From positions 5,766,001 through 5,830,000 of the forward strand of contig NZ_SHKY01000001.1 in the NCBI RefSeq assembly GCF_004217545.1: a DNA stretch of 64,000 nucleotides, read 5' to 3'. The stretch's first letter is position 1; the number at the start of each line of letters is the position of its first letter. Below, piece by piece: positions 35,878 to 43,816 of the stretch. The stretch is from Krasilnikovia cinnamomea (GTDB lineage Bacteria > Actinomycetota > Actinomycetes > Mycobacteriales > Micromonosporaceae). Made by a program: the position numbers and the translations under genes. The notes under the pieces are model-generated. The model had not been told where the DNA came from. It saw only the letters and a program-made list of their open reading frames with translations, and ran no database searches.

Positions 35878-36530
35878 CGGAGAGACTGCGGGTGCTGCTG
35901 GTCGATGATCACCCGGTGGTCCGCGACGGGCTCCGGTGGCTGTTCGAGTCCGCTGCCGGCGTGGAGGTCGTCGGCGAAGCCGCCGACGGGCAGACCGCGG
36001 TGCGACTGGCCGGCGACCTGGCACCCGACGTCGTCCTGATGGACCTGGCCATGCCCGGCATGGACGGCCTGGAGGCGACCCGCCAGGTCAAGGCCGCATC
36101 GCCGGACACCGCCGTCCTCGTGTTGACCATGTCCGACAATGACGCCTCGCTGGTGGCGGCGGTGACCGCCGGGGCCAGCGGGTACGTGCTCAAGGGCGCC
36201 GGGCAGGAGGACCTGCTACGGGCAACCCGGGCGGTCGCCGACGGGCAGGCGATGTTTGGCACGGGGGTGGCACGACGGCTACTGACTCTGGTCAAAGCCG
36301 CTCACCCCGGCGGAGGCGTCTTCCCCGAGCTAACCGTCCGCGAGCGTGAGGTCCTCGAGTTGATGGCCCGCGGGCAGGGCAACGCCGAGATCGCCCACCG
36401 GCTCATGTTGTCGGAGAAGACCGTCCGTAACAACGTGTCGACCATCCTCACCAAGCTGCACGCCGCCCACCGCGCCCAGGCAGTTGCACGAGCCCGCGAC
36501 GCCGGCCTGGGTTCGCCGAATCCCGCGTAA
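35874..36530 (+). CDS. NarL/FixJ-family response regulator
   Basis: A 218-residue regulator with an N-terminal receiver (DDHPVVRDGL at about 11-20; phospho-acceptor Asp in LMDLAMPGMDG near 56; the Lys of YVLKGA) and a C-terminal LuxR-type HTH (LTVREREVLELMARGQGNAEIA, then SEKTVRNNVSTIL). It is the cognate partner of the kinase encoded directly upstream, with which it overlaps. Targets are not visible, but candidate palindromes in the stress island at 39-57 kb resemble sites bound by NarL-type DosR regulators. Confidence 0.96.
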   Translation: MTERLRVLLVDDHPVVRDGLRWLFESAAGVEVVGEAADGQTAVRLAGDLAPDVVLMDLAMPGMDGLEATRQVKAASPDTAVLVLTMSDNDASLVAAVTAGASGYVLKGAGQEDLLRATRAVADGQAMFGTGVARRLLTLVKAAHPGGGVFPELTVREREVLELMARGQGNAEIAHRLMLSEKTVRNNVSTILTKLHAAHRAQAVARARDAGLGSPNPA

Positions 36531-36984
36531 GGTCGGGACGGCGCCTCTGCCGGTCGGGACACCGCGCGCCTCACCTGTGCCAGCAGAAGTCCATCTTGGC
36601 TGCTGCTGGCACGGAACCTCGGCAACCCATGACCTCCGCCTTGCCCAGATGGTCACCCGACTCCCAGCGTCGTCGGCGCCACCTCGCCCACGGCGGCGGC
36701 ATACATCGACGCCGCGCCCGCAGAGGCTGCCGCACGCTCCGAGTCGAGCGCTCTCGATGGCTCGGCGGCTTCGTAATCCTGGCAGCGTTCGTGGCCGCGT
36801 TGTGGTGGAGGTGCCGGTGGGCTCGCGGCGGCTGTGCACCCCTATCGCGCGGCCCTCGATGCGCCTCCGCTCGCCATCAGGTGAGAACCTCTGCGCCGAT
36901 CCTGCCCCGGGTCGGCGGGTGCGGCACCCGGCATGATCCGGCGCGGCTGCCGGCAAGCCCGGCCGCAGCCGCGCCGCCCGTTTG
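36531..36984. other. Intergenic stretch with no supported gene
   Basis: About 450 bases between the response-regulator stop and the convergent small membrane gene. I see only frames without domains or ribosome binding sites. Confidence 0.5.
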
Positions 36985-37104
36985 TCACCCGTGCCGGTGG
37001 CGGTATCCGCCCGGCTTGTGCCGGCCCGGCGGGGGCAATAGGGCGGCGATGGCGATCAACATGCTGAGTATCAGCAGCGCGCTGAGCAGAATGTCGACGA
37101 TCAT
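36985..37104 (-). CDS. 39-residue single-span membrane microprotein
   Basis: ATG 37104 follows GGGAGG at ideal spacing. The product starts MIVDILLSALLILSML, one hydrophobic helix of about 22 residues, followed by a Pro-rich and His/Arg-rich tail (PPPGRHKPGGYRHRHG). It is too short for usual gene calling but the strong ribosome binding site and amphipathic organisation support it. Function unknown; small spans like this often modulate membrane partners. Confidence 0.6.
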   Translation of the reverse strand: MIVDILLSALLILSMLIAIAALLPPPGRHKPGGYRHRHG

Positions 37105-37194
37105 GGCGGTACCTCCCTCGGGCGCCGCGAAAAGATGTTGGCGGTGAGGCTGCCGGGAGCCCTCTCCTACGGTCACGCCACGTGTGTGGCCACG

Positions 37195-37383
37195 TCAACC
37201 CATTACCGGACCGGTCCGGCGCTGCCGGACGGTGAGGAACAGGCGGTGCGCGGTGACGACGGCGGCGAGCCAGACGAGCCCGACGGTCCAGGCCACGAGG
37301 ACAACGGTGAGCCGGTGCAGGCCGAGGCGCACCCGGCTCAGACCTATCGTCAGGGCGAACCCGGTGGCCAATGCGACCGTCAC
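37195..37383 (-). CDS. Possible small two-span membrane protein
   Basis: From GTG 37383 a frame of 62 residues encodes two hydrophobic stretches (VALATGFALTIGL; LTVVLVAWTVGLVWLAAVV) and a basic tail. The GTG overlaps the stop of the recombinase remnant (GTGA). No ribosome binding site is present, so it may be a shadow. Confidence 0.3.
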   Translation of the reverse strand: MTVALATGFALTIGLSRVRLGLHRLTVVLVAWTVGLVWLAAVVTAHRLFLTVRQRRTGPVMG

Positions 37384-37651
37384 GGCGCGGGTGAGGAAGC
37401 CCCGCTGCCGCTGCGCCAACAGACCTCGGCACGGTCGGCCGGGTCCGCCTCTCTGAGCACGCTGACGATGTCTCCCAGCCTGGTTACGAGGTCGTGGATT
37501 TGATCTCGGGTCAGGTGCTGGGCCGCTGTTTGCGGTCGTGGCTGGTTGAGCGCGGCCAGGGCGCGGCGGCGTTCGGTTTCGACCTCGGCGATCCAGCCGG
37601 TGACGATGGTCGGGTCGGCGCCGGCTTCCAGTGCCGGCGTTGCCGGGTTGG
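37380..37651 (-). pseudogene. Serine recombinase remnant (C-terminal region)
   Basis: The minus-strand frame reads PALEAGADPTIVTGWIAEVE, a short helical linker, then DLVTRLGDIVSVLREADPADRAEV and runs out of family similarity at CWRSG before a TGA. This is the C-terminal helical region of actinomycete large serine recombinases, where EVYRQLGLRLTY normally follows. The upstream catalytic domain is not found. A second recombinase scar at 23.8 kb lies on the same strand, but in reversed protein order, so the two do not come from simple splitting of one gene. Confidence 0.6.
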
Positions 37652-37931
37652 GAGGATGCCGGGTCTGGTGGGCGTGACCGCGAGGCCGACAACGGTGCCG
37701 CTCCGGCGGTCGGTCGCACGTTCCTTCTCCCGCGGTCGGCGGTCGTGACCGGCATCGTTACCGTGCAGGCGGTGGTGGTCGCCGGCATCGGGACGTACAG
37801 CTGCCGCGCCTACATGTCACTGCACGAGGCAACCGACGATGGACAACTGCGGGTCGGGCAACGAACGCCCCAGGCGTGGTCGGCCGCCTCGGGCACCGAC
37901 TCTGTCACCACCCGGGCCGGCGCAGCCGGGA

Positions 37932-38804
37932 TCAGGGTTCGAGGCAGAACGGGATCGAGTCGCTGCGTCCCTCGGGCTCTTCCGTGTTGCCGTTCGGGTC
38001 GAGAATCTTCACCCAGTCCACGGTCGAGAACTGCTTGAGCGTCGGCATGATCTCGTTCGCGATGGTGGTGGTCGAGCCCCGGCTGTCGCAGTCGTCGGTG
38101 AGTTGAACTCGCGCGACCTGGTCGGTGATCCAGACGGTGGCGAAGTTGCCCGCCCCGGAGTCGACGAACACCAAACCGCCGGCCGCCTCCTGCTGGGTCG
38201 GACCGGCGAACATCCGCTGCAGCGCGCCCCGCGAGGTGGCCGGCGGGATCACCGGTCGAGACACCGCGCGCGGCCGCTGCTGATTGGCGTTGTCGATGAA
38301 GAACACCTGAACGGGAACGGTCTGCGCCGGGGTGTCGATGTCGATGACCAGCCGACTCGGGTTGGTGAGGGTGGACACGCGGAACGGTTTGGCCTGTGCC
38401 AGGCTCACGCCGAACCGCAGCACCGCTTCGAAGTCGCCCGCCGAGTTGACCTGCATGAGGTTGGGCAGGGCGAAGGTGCGGCGGAGGGGTCCGAACGTGC
38501 CGTTACCGGCATCGTCGTGACCGACCGCGGGGAAGAACCGAACCTGGAGCACCGCGTCGCCGATCATCGGCACCGGCGCCCCGGAGCCGTCCTCGATGAT
38601 CTGGGACACGAAACGGACATCGCGTTCCTGCGGCAGTGGACCTCGGAACTCGAACACCAGTCGGTCGTAGGTGGTGTGATTGGCAGCGCGGATGTCGACC
38701 AGCGTCGACTGCTGTGCCGTAGCGACGTCGGCGTTGGCGGCACTGACCCCGCCGAACGAGGCGAACAGGACCAGCGCCGCCGGGAAGATCATTCTGTTCC
38801 TCAT
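37932..38804 (-). CDS. Secreted AMIN-like/GerMN-domain protein
   Basis: A 290-residue exported protein: signal peptide (FPAALVLFASFGGVSAANA), an AMIN-like beta-rich domain (about 40-175, DRLVFEFRG then SRLVIDIDTP) and a GerMN-like domain (about 195-275, ALQRMFAGPTQQEAAGG, then VARVQLTDDC). Such proteins are found at the cell envelope of actinobacteria and Gram-positive spore formers. ATG 38804 is chosen because GGAG lies nine bases upstream; ATG 38819 is possible. Role in envelope or germination is inferred from domains. Confidence 0.78.
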   Translation of the reverse strand: MRNRMIFPAALVLFASFGGVSAANADVATAQQSTLVDIRAANHTTYDRLVFEFRGPLPQERDVRFVSQIIEDGSGAPVPMIGDAVLQVRFFPAVGHDDAGNGTFGPLRRTFALPNLMQVNSAGDFEAVLRFGVSLAQAKPFRVSTLTNPSRLVIDIDTPAQTVPVQVFFIDNANQQRPRAVSRPVIPPATSRGALQRMFAGPTQQEAAGGLVFVDSGAGNFATVWITDQVARVQLTDDCDSRGSTTTIANEIMPTLKQFSTVDWVKILDPNGNTEEPEGRSDSIPFCLEP

Positions 38805-39311
38805 CGTACTGAGCTCCATTACGGTCGGGTCGCGCGGCGACCACCACAAGCCGGTCCGAGGCGGACAGGTCAGGCATCTCTCACCCCCGACGGTGCACCG
38901 TCCGGAGATCGAATGGCAGGGCACAAGGTCCCGGCGCCATGTGGCGGCATTCTCGCTTCTGGCGGTTCAGCAGGACCCACGGCACTTGTTGGTCGGCGAC
39001 CGCCGACGTTGACGGAGCACAGTGGCCAACCGATGACTGAACCCGTTGGCTTCCCGCCGGACCCGCCGACGCTTCTCATCACGCATGCGGATTCTGGCCA
39101 CAGAGGTGGGAGCGGATTCCCGGGCTGCCGAGGGTATGTCGAGTGCCCACGGTCGATTGGCAGGGCCCCCGGGCCCATTGGCCCTGAACGATTTCCGCGG
39201 GCTGGGCGAGGCTGCTGGAAGGGGCAGCGGCATCCCGGTACCCGTGGGTGCCGGCTCCACGCGGAATCTCCACGCCGCTGCCAAGGGAGCGACTTCCTGG
39301 GGAGGTCCAAG
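38805..39311. other. Intergenic stretch upstream of the stress island
   Basis: About 500 bases between divergent genes, holding no gene I can support. It contains one candidate GGGnC-n4-GnCCC palindrome (39171-39184). Confidence 0.5.
39171..39184. promoter_or_regulatory. Candidate DosR-like box
   Basis: GGGCCCATTGGCCC fits GGGnC-n4-GnCCC, 128 bases before ATG 39312. A chance match is possible at this base composition. Confidence 0.25.
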
Positions 39312-39938
39312 ATGCCCGTGACCGGAGACAATGCAGTCGAATCGATCGGCGACCCGAGGGAATGCTTGCCCGGTGTGGCGGGCCGACGGCCGCCGGCGCC
39401 CATCGCGGATTCGGCGCTTCTGCAGCCGCAGGATCTGGGAGGTGCCGTGCCCGTCCAACCCGCCGAGGAGTTCGGGCGGCATCTGCGCCCGCCGCTGCCG
39501 TGCGACGGCCGCCGATACCCCAGCCTCCTATTGCGCCGCACCGAGGGCACTATCCTGATCGACTACCCGATCAGGGACTTTCACACCACGCTGCTGGAGC
39601 ACGTCGTTGGATTCCGTGGCGCTGGCGCCGCTGCCTACCTACGTGAACTGCGCCTGGCAGTGAGCCGCAACGGCGGGTGCACCGATCACACCGGGCGGTG
39701 GACGGTGGAGCAGGTCGACGTCGCAGGGCCGCGCTCCCTGCTCATCCAGCTGCACGAGGAGTTCGAGGACCCGTCCGGTCAGCCGGCCGGGAAGGACTCG
39801 TATCTCATCGCGGCCCGAACCGGCCGAGTGGTCGTGGTGCTGGCCGACGTCGGCTGGGAGATGGGCTCCGGACACCCGGACACCATCGGCGGCCTCATCG
39901 ATGCCGCGCTGCGGCGAGCCGGAACCGTCGCGGTCTAA
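39312..39938 (+). CDS. Actinobacterial conserved protein of unknown function
   Basis: A 208-residue soluble protein starting at an ATG with GGGGAGG six bases upstream. The segment DSALLQPQDLGGA, then RPPLPCDGRRYPS is a pattern I know from actinobacterial lipoprotein- or sensor-associated domains of unknown function that come after a secretion signal; here no signal peptide is visible. The C-terminal half (LLIQLHEEF, then DSYLIAARTGRVVVVLADVGWE) is alpha/beta. The true role is unknown. Confidence 0.72.
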   Translation: MPVTGDNAVESIGDPRECLPGVAGRRPPAPIADSALLQPQDLGGAVPVQPAEEFGRHLRPPLPCDGRRYPSLLLRRTEGTILIDYPIRDFHTTLLEHVVGFRGAGAAAYLRELRLAVSRNGGCTDHTGRWTVEQVDVAGPRSLLIQLHEEFEDPSGQPAGKDSYLIAARTGRVVVVLADVGWEMGSGHPDTIGGLIDAALRRAGTVAV

Positions 39939-40060
39939 TCTCACCCTCGACGACCGCCTGGTCGTGCCCCGGGGGCTGCGCCACAGAGCCACGCAACACC
40001 CAGATCGCCGACGACGCTTTGGGACACACGGCCGGTGACAAATCCGCCCTGCGGGCTTGC

Positions 40061-41143
40061 TCACCCACCGGCGAGCAGCACCGCCACAACGGTGCCGCCG
40101 GCCACCACAGCCGCGGCGGCGACAGCGAGCCGGGCCGGGCCGGGCCGCCAGTCCCGGTCCGTGTCCCGCTCGTCGGACGGCCGACGGCGCCGAGCCGTGG
40201 TCACCGCCGCGGCCACGAGCATGAGGCCGACGACCAGCAGCGCCAGCGCGGCGGCGAGGACGCCGGGGAAGTACCGGTTCACGATCGGCGGCAGCACCAG
40301 CAACATGCCCGCCGACCCGATCCCGAGCAGGACCAGGTCCCGCATGAGTACGGCGGCGGCCACGGCAGCGCCGACCGTGATGAGCGCCAGCACCGATCCC
40401 CACGGCTGATCGGCGACCGCGACGGCGCCGATCACCGCGGCAACCGTCCCGATGATCACCCCGAGCCGTGGCGGCCGCAGCAGCCCACCCCACGCGAGTA
40501 GGGCCCACGTCACCCCGACGGCCCAGATCGCGGCGCCGGGCAGTGAGCCGGGGTGGGGCAGCAGCCCGGTTGCCGCGCCCGCGGTGATCGCGAGCAACGC
40601 GACGACGGCGCCGTGCTGCAGGGGATGCGGGCGCGCCGTCCACAACCCGATGGCGACCGCCGCGGTCAGGCCGGCGGCGAACGCGCCGACCGCCTCCCCG
40701 GCCCAGCCGAACCCGTCGGCGGCCAGCACGGCGAGGAACGCCATCAGGCCTGCGCACGCAGCAAGCCACAGCACCGCGCGCAGGCGCCGTCCGACGTCAC
40801 CGCGCGGCGCGATAGCGCCGGCCACGCCCGTGGCCAGCGCTGCACCGCCCAGCAGGGCGAGCCTGGCCGCCAGCGGCAGTACGTCCCAGTACCAGCCGGC
40901 CACCAGGCTCAGCGCCACAACGATGACGGCTCCGCCGAGGTAGCCCATGGCCTCGATGACCATTGAGCTACGGTCCGCCCCGGATCGCCCCTGGGCAGGG
41001 TGCGAACGGGCCCGGCGCGACCAGCCTCGCAGATCCGTACGCAGATGCACGGCCTGCTCGGCGGTGACCACGCCGTCGGACACCCACCCGTCGACCAACT
41101 GGTCGACCTCCGCGGCAACGGGTGCCGGGTCCGTCGCCGACAC
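40061..41143 (-). CDS. DUF2157-family membrane protein
   Basis: A 360-residue protein. The N-terminal soluble part (about 10-60: EVDQLVDGWVSDGVVTAEQ) is the DUF2157 signature, followed by about ten to twelve transmembrane helices. I chose GTG 41143 for GAGG five bases upstream; the frame is open back to GTG 41209. The function of this family is not known. It is transcribed convergently with the preceding gene and away from the Hsp20 terminator. Confidence 0.75.
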   Translation of the reverse strand: MSATDPAPVAAEVDQLVDGWVSDGVVTAEQAVHLRTDLRGWSRRARSHPAQGRSGADRSSMVIEAMGYLGGAVIVVALSLVAGWYWDVLPLAARLALLGGAALATGVAGAIAPRGDVGRRLRAVLWLAACAGLMAFLAVLAADGFGWAGEAVGAFAAGLTAAVAIGLWTARPHPLQHGAVVALLAITAGAATGLLPHPGSLPGAAIWAVGVTWALLAWGGLLRPPRLGVIIGTVAAVIGAVAVADQPWGSVLALITVGAAVAAAVLMRDLVLLGIGSAGMLLVLPPIVNRYFPGVLAAALALLVVGLMLVAAAVTTARRRRPSDERDTDRDWRPGPARLAVAAAAVVAGGTVVAVLLAGG

Positions 41144-41230
41144 TGAGGCCTCGTGACGCGTCAGCGTTGTCGACGACGGGGCGGCGTCAACGGGTCCCGG
41201 CGGAGCCACAGCACATCACTCCCCTTCGGG

Positions 41231-41253
41231 CCCGCCCGGACGGGCCGGGCGGG
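41231..41253 (-). terminator. Hairpin terminator after Hsp20
   Basis: Perfect 9-base stem CCCGCCCGG (41231-41239) with CCGGGCGGG (41245-41253) and a five-base loop, directly at the Hsp20 stop codon. No U-tract. Confidence 0.65.
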
Positions 41254-41649
41254 TCACTCCTGCTTGGCGATGGGAATCTGTCGGCCGGTCGGCTCGGCAG
41301 CCTTCAACGGGACGGTCACCTCGAGAATCCCGTCGCGGTAGGTGGCCGCGACGTGGTCTTCGTCGGCGTTGCCGGGCAGCCGCACCGCCCGCTGCAGTCC
41401 GCCGTACCGGAACTCGGAGCGGTTCATGCCCCGCTCCTCCTCGCGGCGTTCCGCCCGGATGATGAGCAGCCCGTGATCGACCGTGACCTCGACGTCCTTC
41501 TCCGGGTCAACGCCCGGCAGCTCGGCACGCAACAGGTACTCCGTGTCGGACAGCCGGTCCTCGAAGCGGATCAGCTGACCAGTGCGCGGAAACTCGGCGT
41601 CGAACCAGTCAGTGACGTCGCCGAACAGACGCGGCAGCAGGGATGTCAT
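41254..41649 (-). CDS. Hsp20/alpha-crystallin small heat shock protein
   Basis: A 131-residue protein of normal family length. Motifs run in order: ELPGVDPEKDVEVTVDHGLLIIRAER (alpha-crystallin strand block), SEFRYGG, and the C-terminal YRDGILEVTVPLKA. Small Hsp20 proteins hold unfolding proteins as oligomers and, in actinobacteria, are classical hypoxia/dormancy genes (HspX/Acr). ATG 41649 has a GGGAGG site. A palindrome at 41710-41723 lies about 60 bases upstream of the start. Confidence 0.95.
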   Translation of the reverse strand: MTSLLPRLFGDVTDWFDAEFPRTGQLIRFEDRLSDTEYLLRAELPGVDPEKDVEVTVDHGLLIIRAERREEERGMNRSEFRYGGLQRAVRLPGNADEDHVAATYRDGILEVTVPLKAAEPTGRQIPIAKQE

Positions 41650-41709
41650 CTCATCCTCCCTTCTCCTTGTCCCTACCTCCATCCCACCTCCGCCGCGGTT
41701 CGACGGTCA

Positions 41710-41723
41710 GGGCCGTTCGTCCT
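41710..41723. promoter_or_regulatory. Candidate DosR-like box upstream of Hsp20
   Basis: GGGCCGTTCGTCCT matches GGGnC-n4-GnCCC at seven of eight fixed positions and lies 60-74 bases before the Hsp20 start. Confidence 0.35.
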
Positions 41724-41816
41724 GTTTCGAGGGGATATTCCATGGACGGGTCGGTTCCCCGTGCTACCAGCCCCGGGGCCACGCTTCGGGCAGGCCTCGA
41801 CGGCAACCTCCACCTG

Positions 41817-41830
41817 GGGCCGTCGGGCCC
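41817..41830. promoter_or_regulatory. Candidate DosR-like box
   Basis: GGGCCGTCGGGCCC is a perfect fit to GGGnC-n4-GnCCC in the otherwise gene-free 41650-42077 stretch, upstream of the DUF1876 remnant and nitroreductase. The distance is large, so confidence is low. Confidence 0.25.
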
Positions 41831-42077
41831 GTTGCCGGGCGACGGACGCCTGCTCGGCGTCGAGCGGGCGGTGGCCCAGCAGGCCTATGGTCAGGTCGGC
41901 GAGGCACGTTGAAGCACGGCTTGGCCCAGCTGACCCGGTATGCGAACGGCCAGGGCGCCACCCTGAAGGAGATGACCGCGTCGCACACCCAAGTCGGCAT
42001 CAACCGGGTCGCGGTCACCAGGAGCCGGGTTGCCTTGCTGCCGGTAGGGTTCCCCTGGACGACCGGGGAGGCCGACG

Positions 42078-42230
42078 ATGATCCACGTTCGTACCTGGAA
42101 TGTCGAGGTTCTCGTCGGCAGCTGCTGGACGCCACGGCTGGCGACATCGAGCAGATCACCGGTCGGCCGGCGCGGCTGACCGGCTTCGGGGTGGCGCCGG
42201 ACGAACCGACAGAGGAGGTCGCTATGCCGA
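42078..42230 (+). pseudogene. DUF1876 (dsRBD-like) remnant
   Basis: ATG 42078 opens MIHVRTWNVEVLVG, the N terminus of DUF1876 proteins, then goes out of frame. Another frame continues with GDIEQITGRPARLTGFGVAPDEPTEEV, which resembles the conserved end of the family (TGxGxARxNPTDxEVP). The remnant runs into the ribosome binding site of the nitroreductase gene. A frameshift seems to have inactivated it. Assignment is from memory of the family pattern. Confidence 0.45.
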
Positions 42231-42733
42231 CGGACCAGAGGGCCGGTAAACCATGGCTCCCCCCGCGCTGGGTCATCCGATTCGCCTGGTCGGTGCACCG
42301 GAGTCTGTACCGCGTGACGGGTGGCCGGGTGGGGTTGCGGCGGCCGCGCCCTGGCCACTGGGGCATGCTGCGGCTGACCACTGTCGGGCGGCGTACCGGT
42401 CGCCGGCGCAGCGTCATGCTCGCGTACTTTGAGGACGGCCGGAATCTGGTGTCGCTGGCGATGAACGGCTGGGGAGCGGCCGAACCTTCCTGGTGGCTGA
42501 ATCTGCGAGCACATCCGGACGCGACCGTCGAATTGGCCGACGGGAGACGGCTCGTACGCGCGCACGCGGCGACAGCGGACGAGCGACCACGGCTGTGGGC
42601 CCGCTGGCGTGATGTCGATCCGAAGCTGGATTCCTACGCCGCGCTGCGGCCGGCGGAAACCGCCGTTGTGGTGCTGGCGCCCCGCCCCGGCGTGACGGCG
42701 TCCGCCGAGCCGCAGGACGACCGCTTGGCGTAG
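42224..42733 (+). CDS. DDN-type F420-dependent nitroreductase/quinone reductase
   Basis: A 169-residue protein of the deazaflavin-dependent nitroreductase family (split barrel; Mycobacterium Ddn relatives). The core LRLTTVGRRTGRRRSVMLAY, then WWLNLRAHPDATVEL binds F420 phosphates and is the best family marker. Enzymes of this group reduce quinones and nitro-compounds with F420H2 and protect against oxidative stress. ATG 42224 follows AGAGGAGG. In mycobacteria related genes belong to the DosR regulon, in keeping with the neighbours. Confidence 0.93.
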   Translation: MPTDQRAGKPWLPPRWVIRFAWSVHRSLYRVTGGRVGLRRPRPGHWGMLRLTTVGRRTGRRRSVMLAYFEDGRNLVSLAMNGWGAAEPSWWLNLRAHPDATVELADGRRLVRAHAATADERPRLWARWRDVDPKLDSYAALRPAETAVVVLAPRPGVTASAEPQDDRLA

Positions 42734-42813
42734 ACCCCGACGTACCCGCGACGCCACGTCGACAGCAACGGTGGCCGGCCGTGGTCGCGCGCCACACCAC
42801 GCACGGCAGCAGC

Positions 42814-43704
42814 CTAGCCCGCGCCCCGCCCCTGGTCGTGCCATCGATGCGCCAGGGCGGCGATCTCGGCGGCGAGGGACGGCTGCAGGGGGGCCGGCAG
42901 ATCGTGCCCCATGCCGGCGTGCACGATCAGCCGCGCCCCGGGAATCGCCCGGGCGGTCGACTCTCCGCCGGGCAGGCGGATGAGCGGGTCCGCAGCGCCG
43001 TGCACGACCAGCGCGGGCAGGTGCAGGCCACCCAGCGCCGGGCGGCGGTCCACCGCCGAGACGATCGTCGCGAGCTGGCGTCGGACCCCGTCCGGGTCGT
43101 GGGCCACGTCGTAGCTGCGGCGCGCCACGTCACGCAGCCACGCCTCGTCACGCGGATACGCGGGCGACCCGATGATCCGGAAGATGTCGACGACCTGCCG
43201 GGCCGCATCCTCGCGGCTGGAGGCGGCACGCCGCAGCAGAGCCACCACCGCGCGCGGCCGGGGCCGTCCGATGCGCGGCGACGGCGTGGAGGAGATCGAG
43301 GTGAGCGACCTGACGCGCGCGGGATGGCGGATGGCCAGGGTCTGCGCGATCATCCCGCCCAGCGACACCCCTGCCACGTGCGCGCTCTCCCAGCCGAGGG
43401 CGTCCATCACCGCCCGGGCGTCCTCCGCCATGTCGGCCAGCGTGTACCCGGGGCCTCGCCCCAGGGCGAGATCCAGCGGGGAGGGCAGGCCGAGGGTGTC
43501 CAGGTGGGTGGACCGCCCGACGTCGCGGTTGTCGAACCGGGCCACCTGGAAGCCGTGGCCGGTGAGCAACCTCCGGAAGTCCTCCGGCCAGAACAGCATC
43601 TGCAGACCCAGCCCCATGACGAGCAGCAGCGGCTTGCCGGTGGGCGGGCCCTCCACCTCGTAGGCAATGTGTACGGCACCGTGCCGGGCGACCCCTTCGA
43701 CCAT
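42814..43704 (-). CDS. Alpha/beta-hydrolase
   Basis: A 296-residue protein of the alpha/beta-hydrolase fold. It has the oxyanion segment LVMGLGLQM, DNRDVGRST, nucleophile elbow GVSLGG (Ser about 116), an Asp in HGAADPLIR and the catalytic His in GMGHDLP. These match esterase/lipase-type enzymes with unknown substrate. The start is ATG 43704 (GTG 43707 also possible). It is divergent from the WS/DGAT gene across 112 bases. Confidence 0.88.
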   Translation of the reverse strand: MVEGVARHGAVHIAYEVEGPPTGKPLLLVMGLGLQMLFWPEDFRRLLTGHGFQVARFDNRDVGRSTHLDTLGLPSPLDLALGRGPGYTLADMAEDARAVMDALGWESAHVAGVSLGGMIAQTLAIRHPARVRSLTSISSTPSPRIGRPRPRAVVALLRRAASSREDAARQVVDIFRIIGSPAYPRDEAWLRDVARRSYDVAHDPDGVRRQLATIVSAVDRRPALGGLHLPALVVHGAADPLIRLPGGESTARAIPGARLIVHAGMGHDLPAPLQPSLAAEIAALAHRWHDQGRGAG

Positions 43705-43739
43705 CACCTCAATCTGCCGCGCTCCGGACCCTGGCGCAC

Positions 43740-43753
43740 GGGCCGTACGACTC
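43740..43753. promoter_or_regulatory. Candidate DosR-like box in the divergent hydrolase/acyltransferase region
   Basis: GGGCCGTACGACTC fits GGGnC-n4-GnCCC at seven of eight fixed positions, with an AT-containing centre similar to the Hsp20 box. Confidence 0.25.
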
Positions 43754-43816
43754 TGGTGTGGCGCGGCGCAGCCAGTGGATGGTGACTGAGAATGGCCGTT
43801 GACGCAGGAGGATGCC

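Noticed and set aside
23757..37651. Possibility that the two recombinase pieces are one gene split by an insertion
   Set aside because: On the minus strand the earlier protein part should lie at higher coordinates, but the zinc ribbon is at 23.8 kb and the C-terminal part at 37.5 kb, so simple splitting does not fit.
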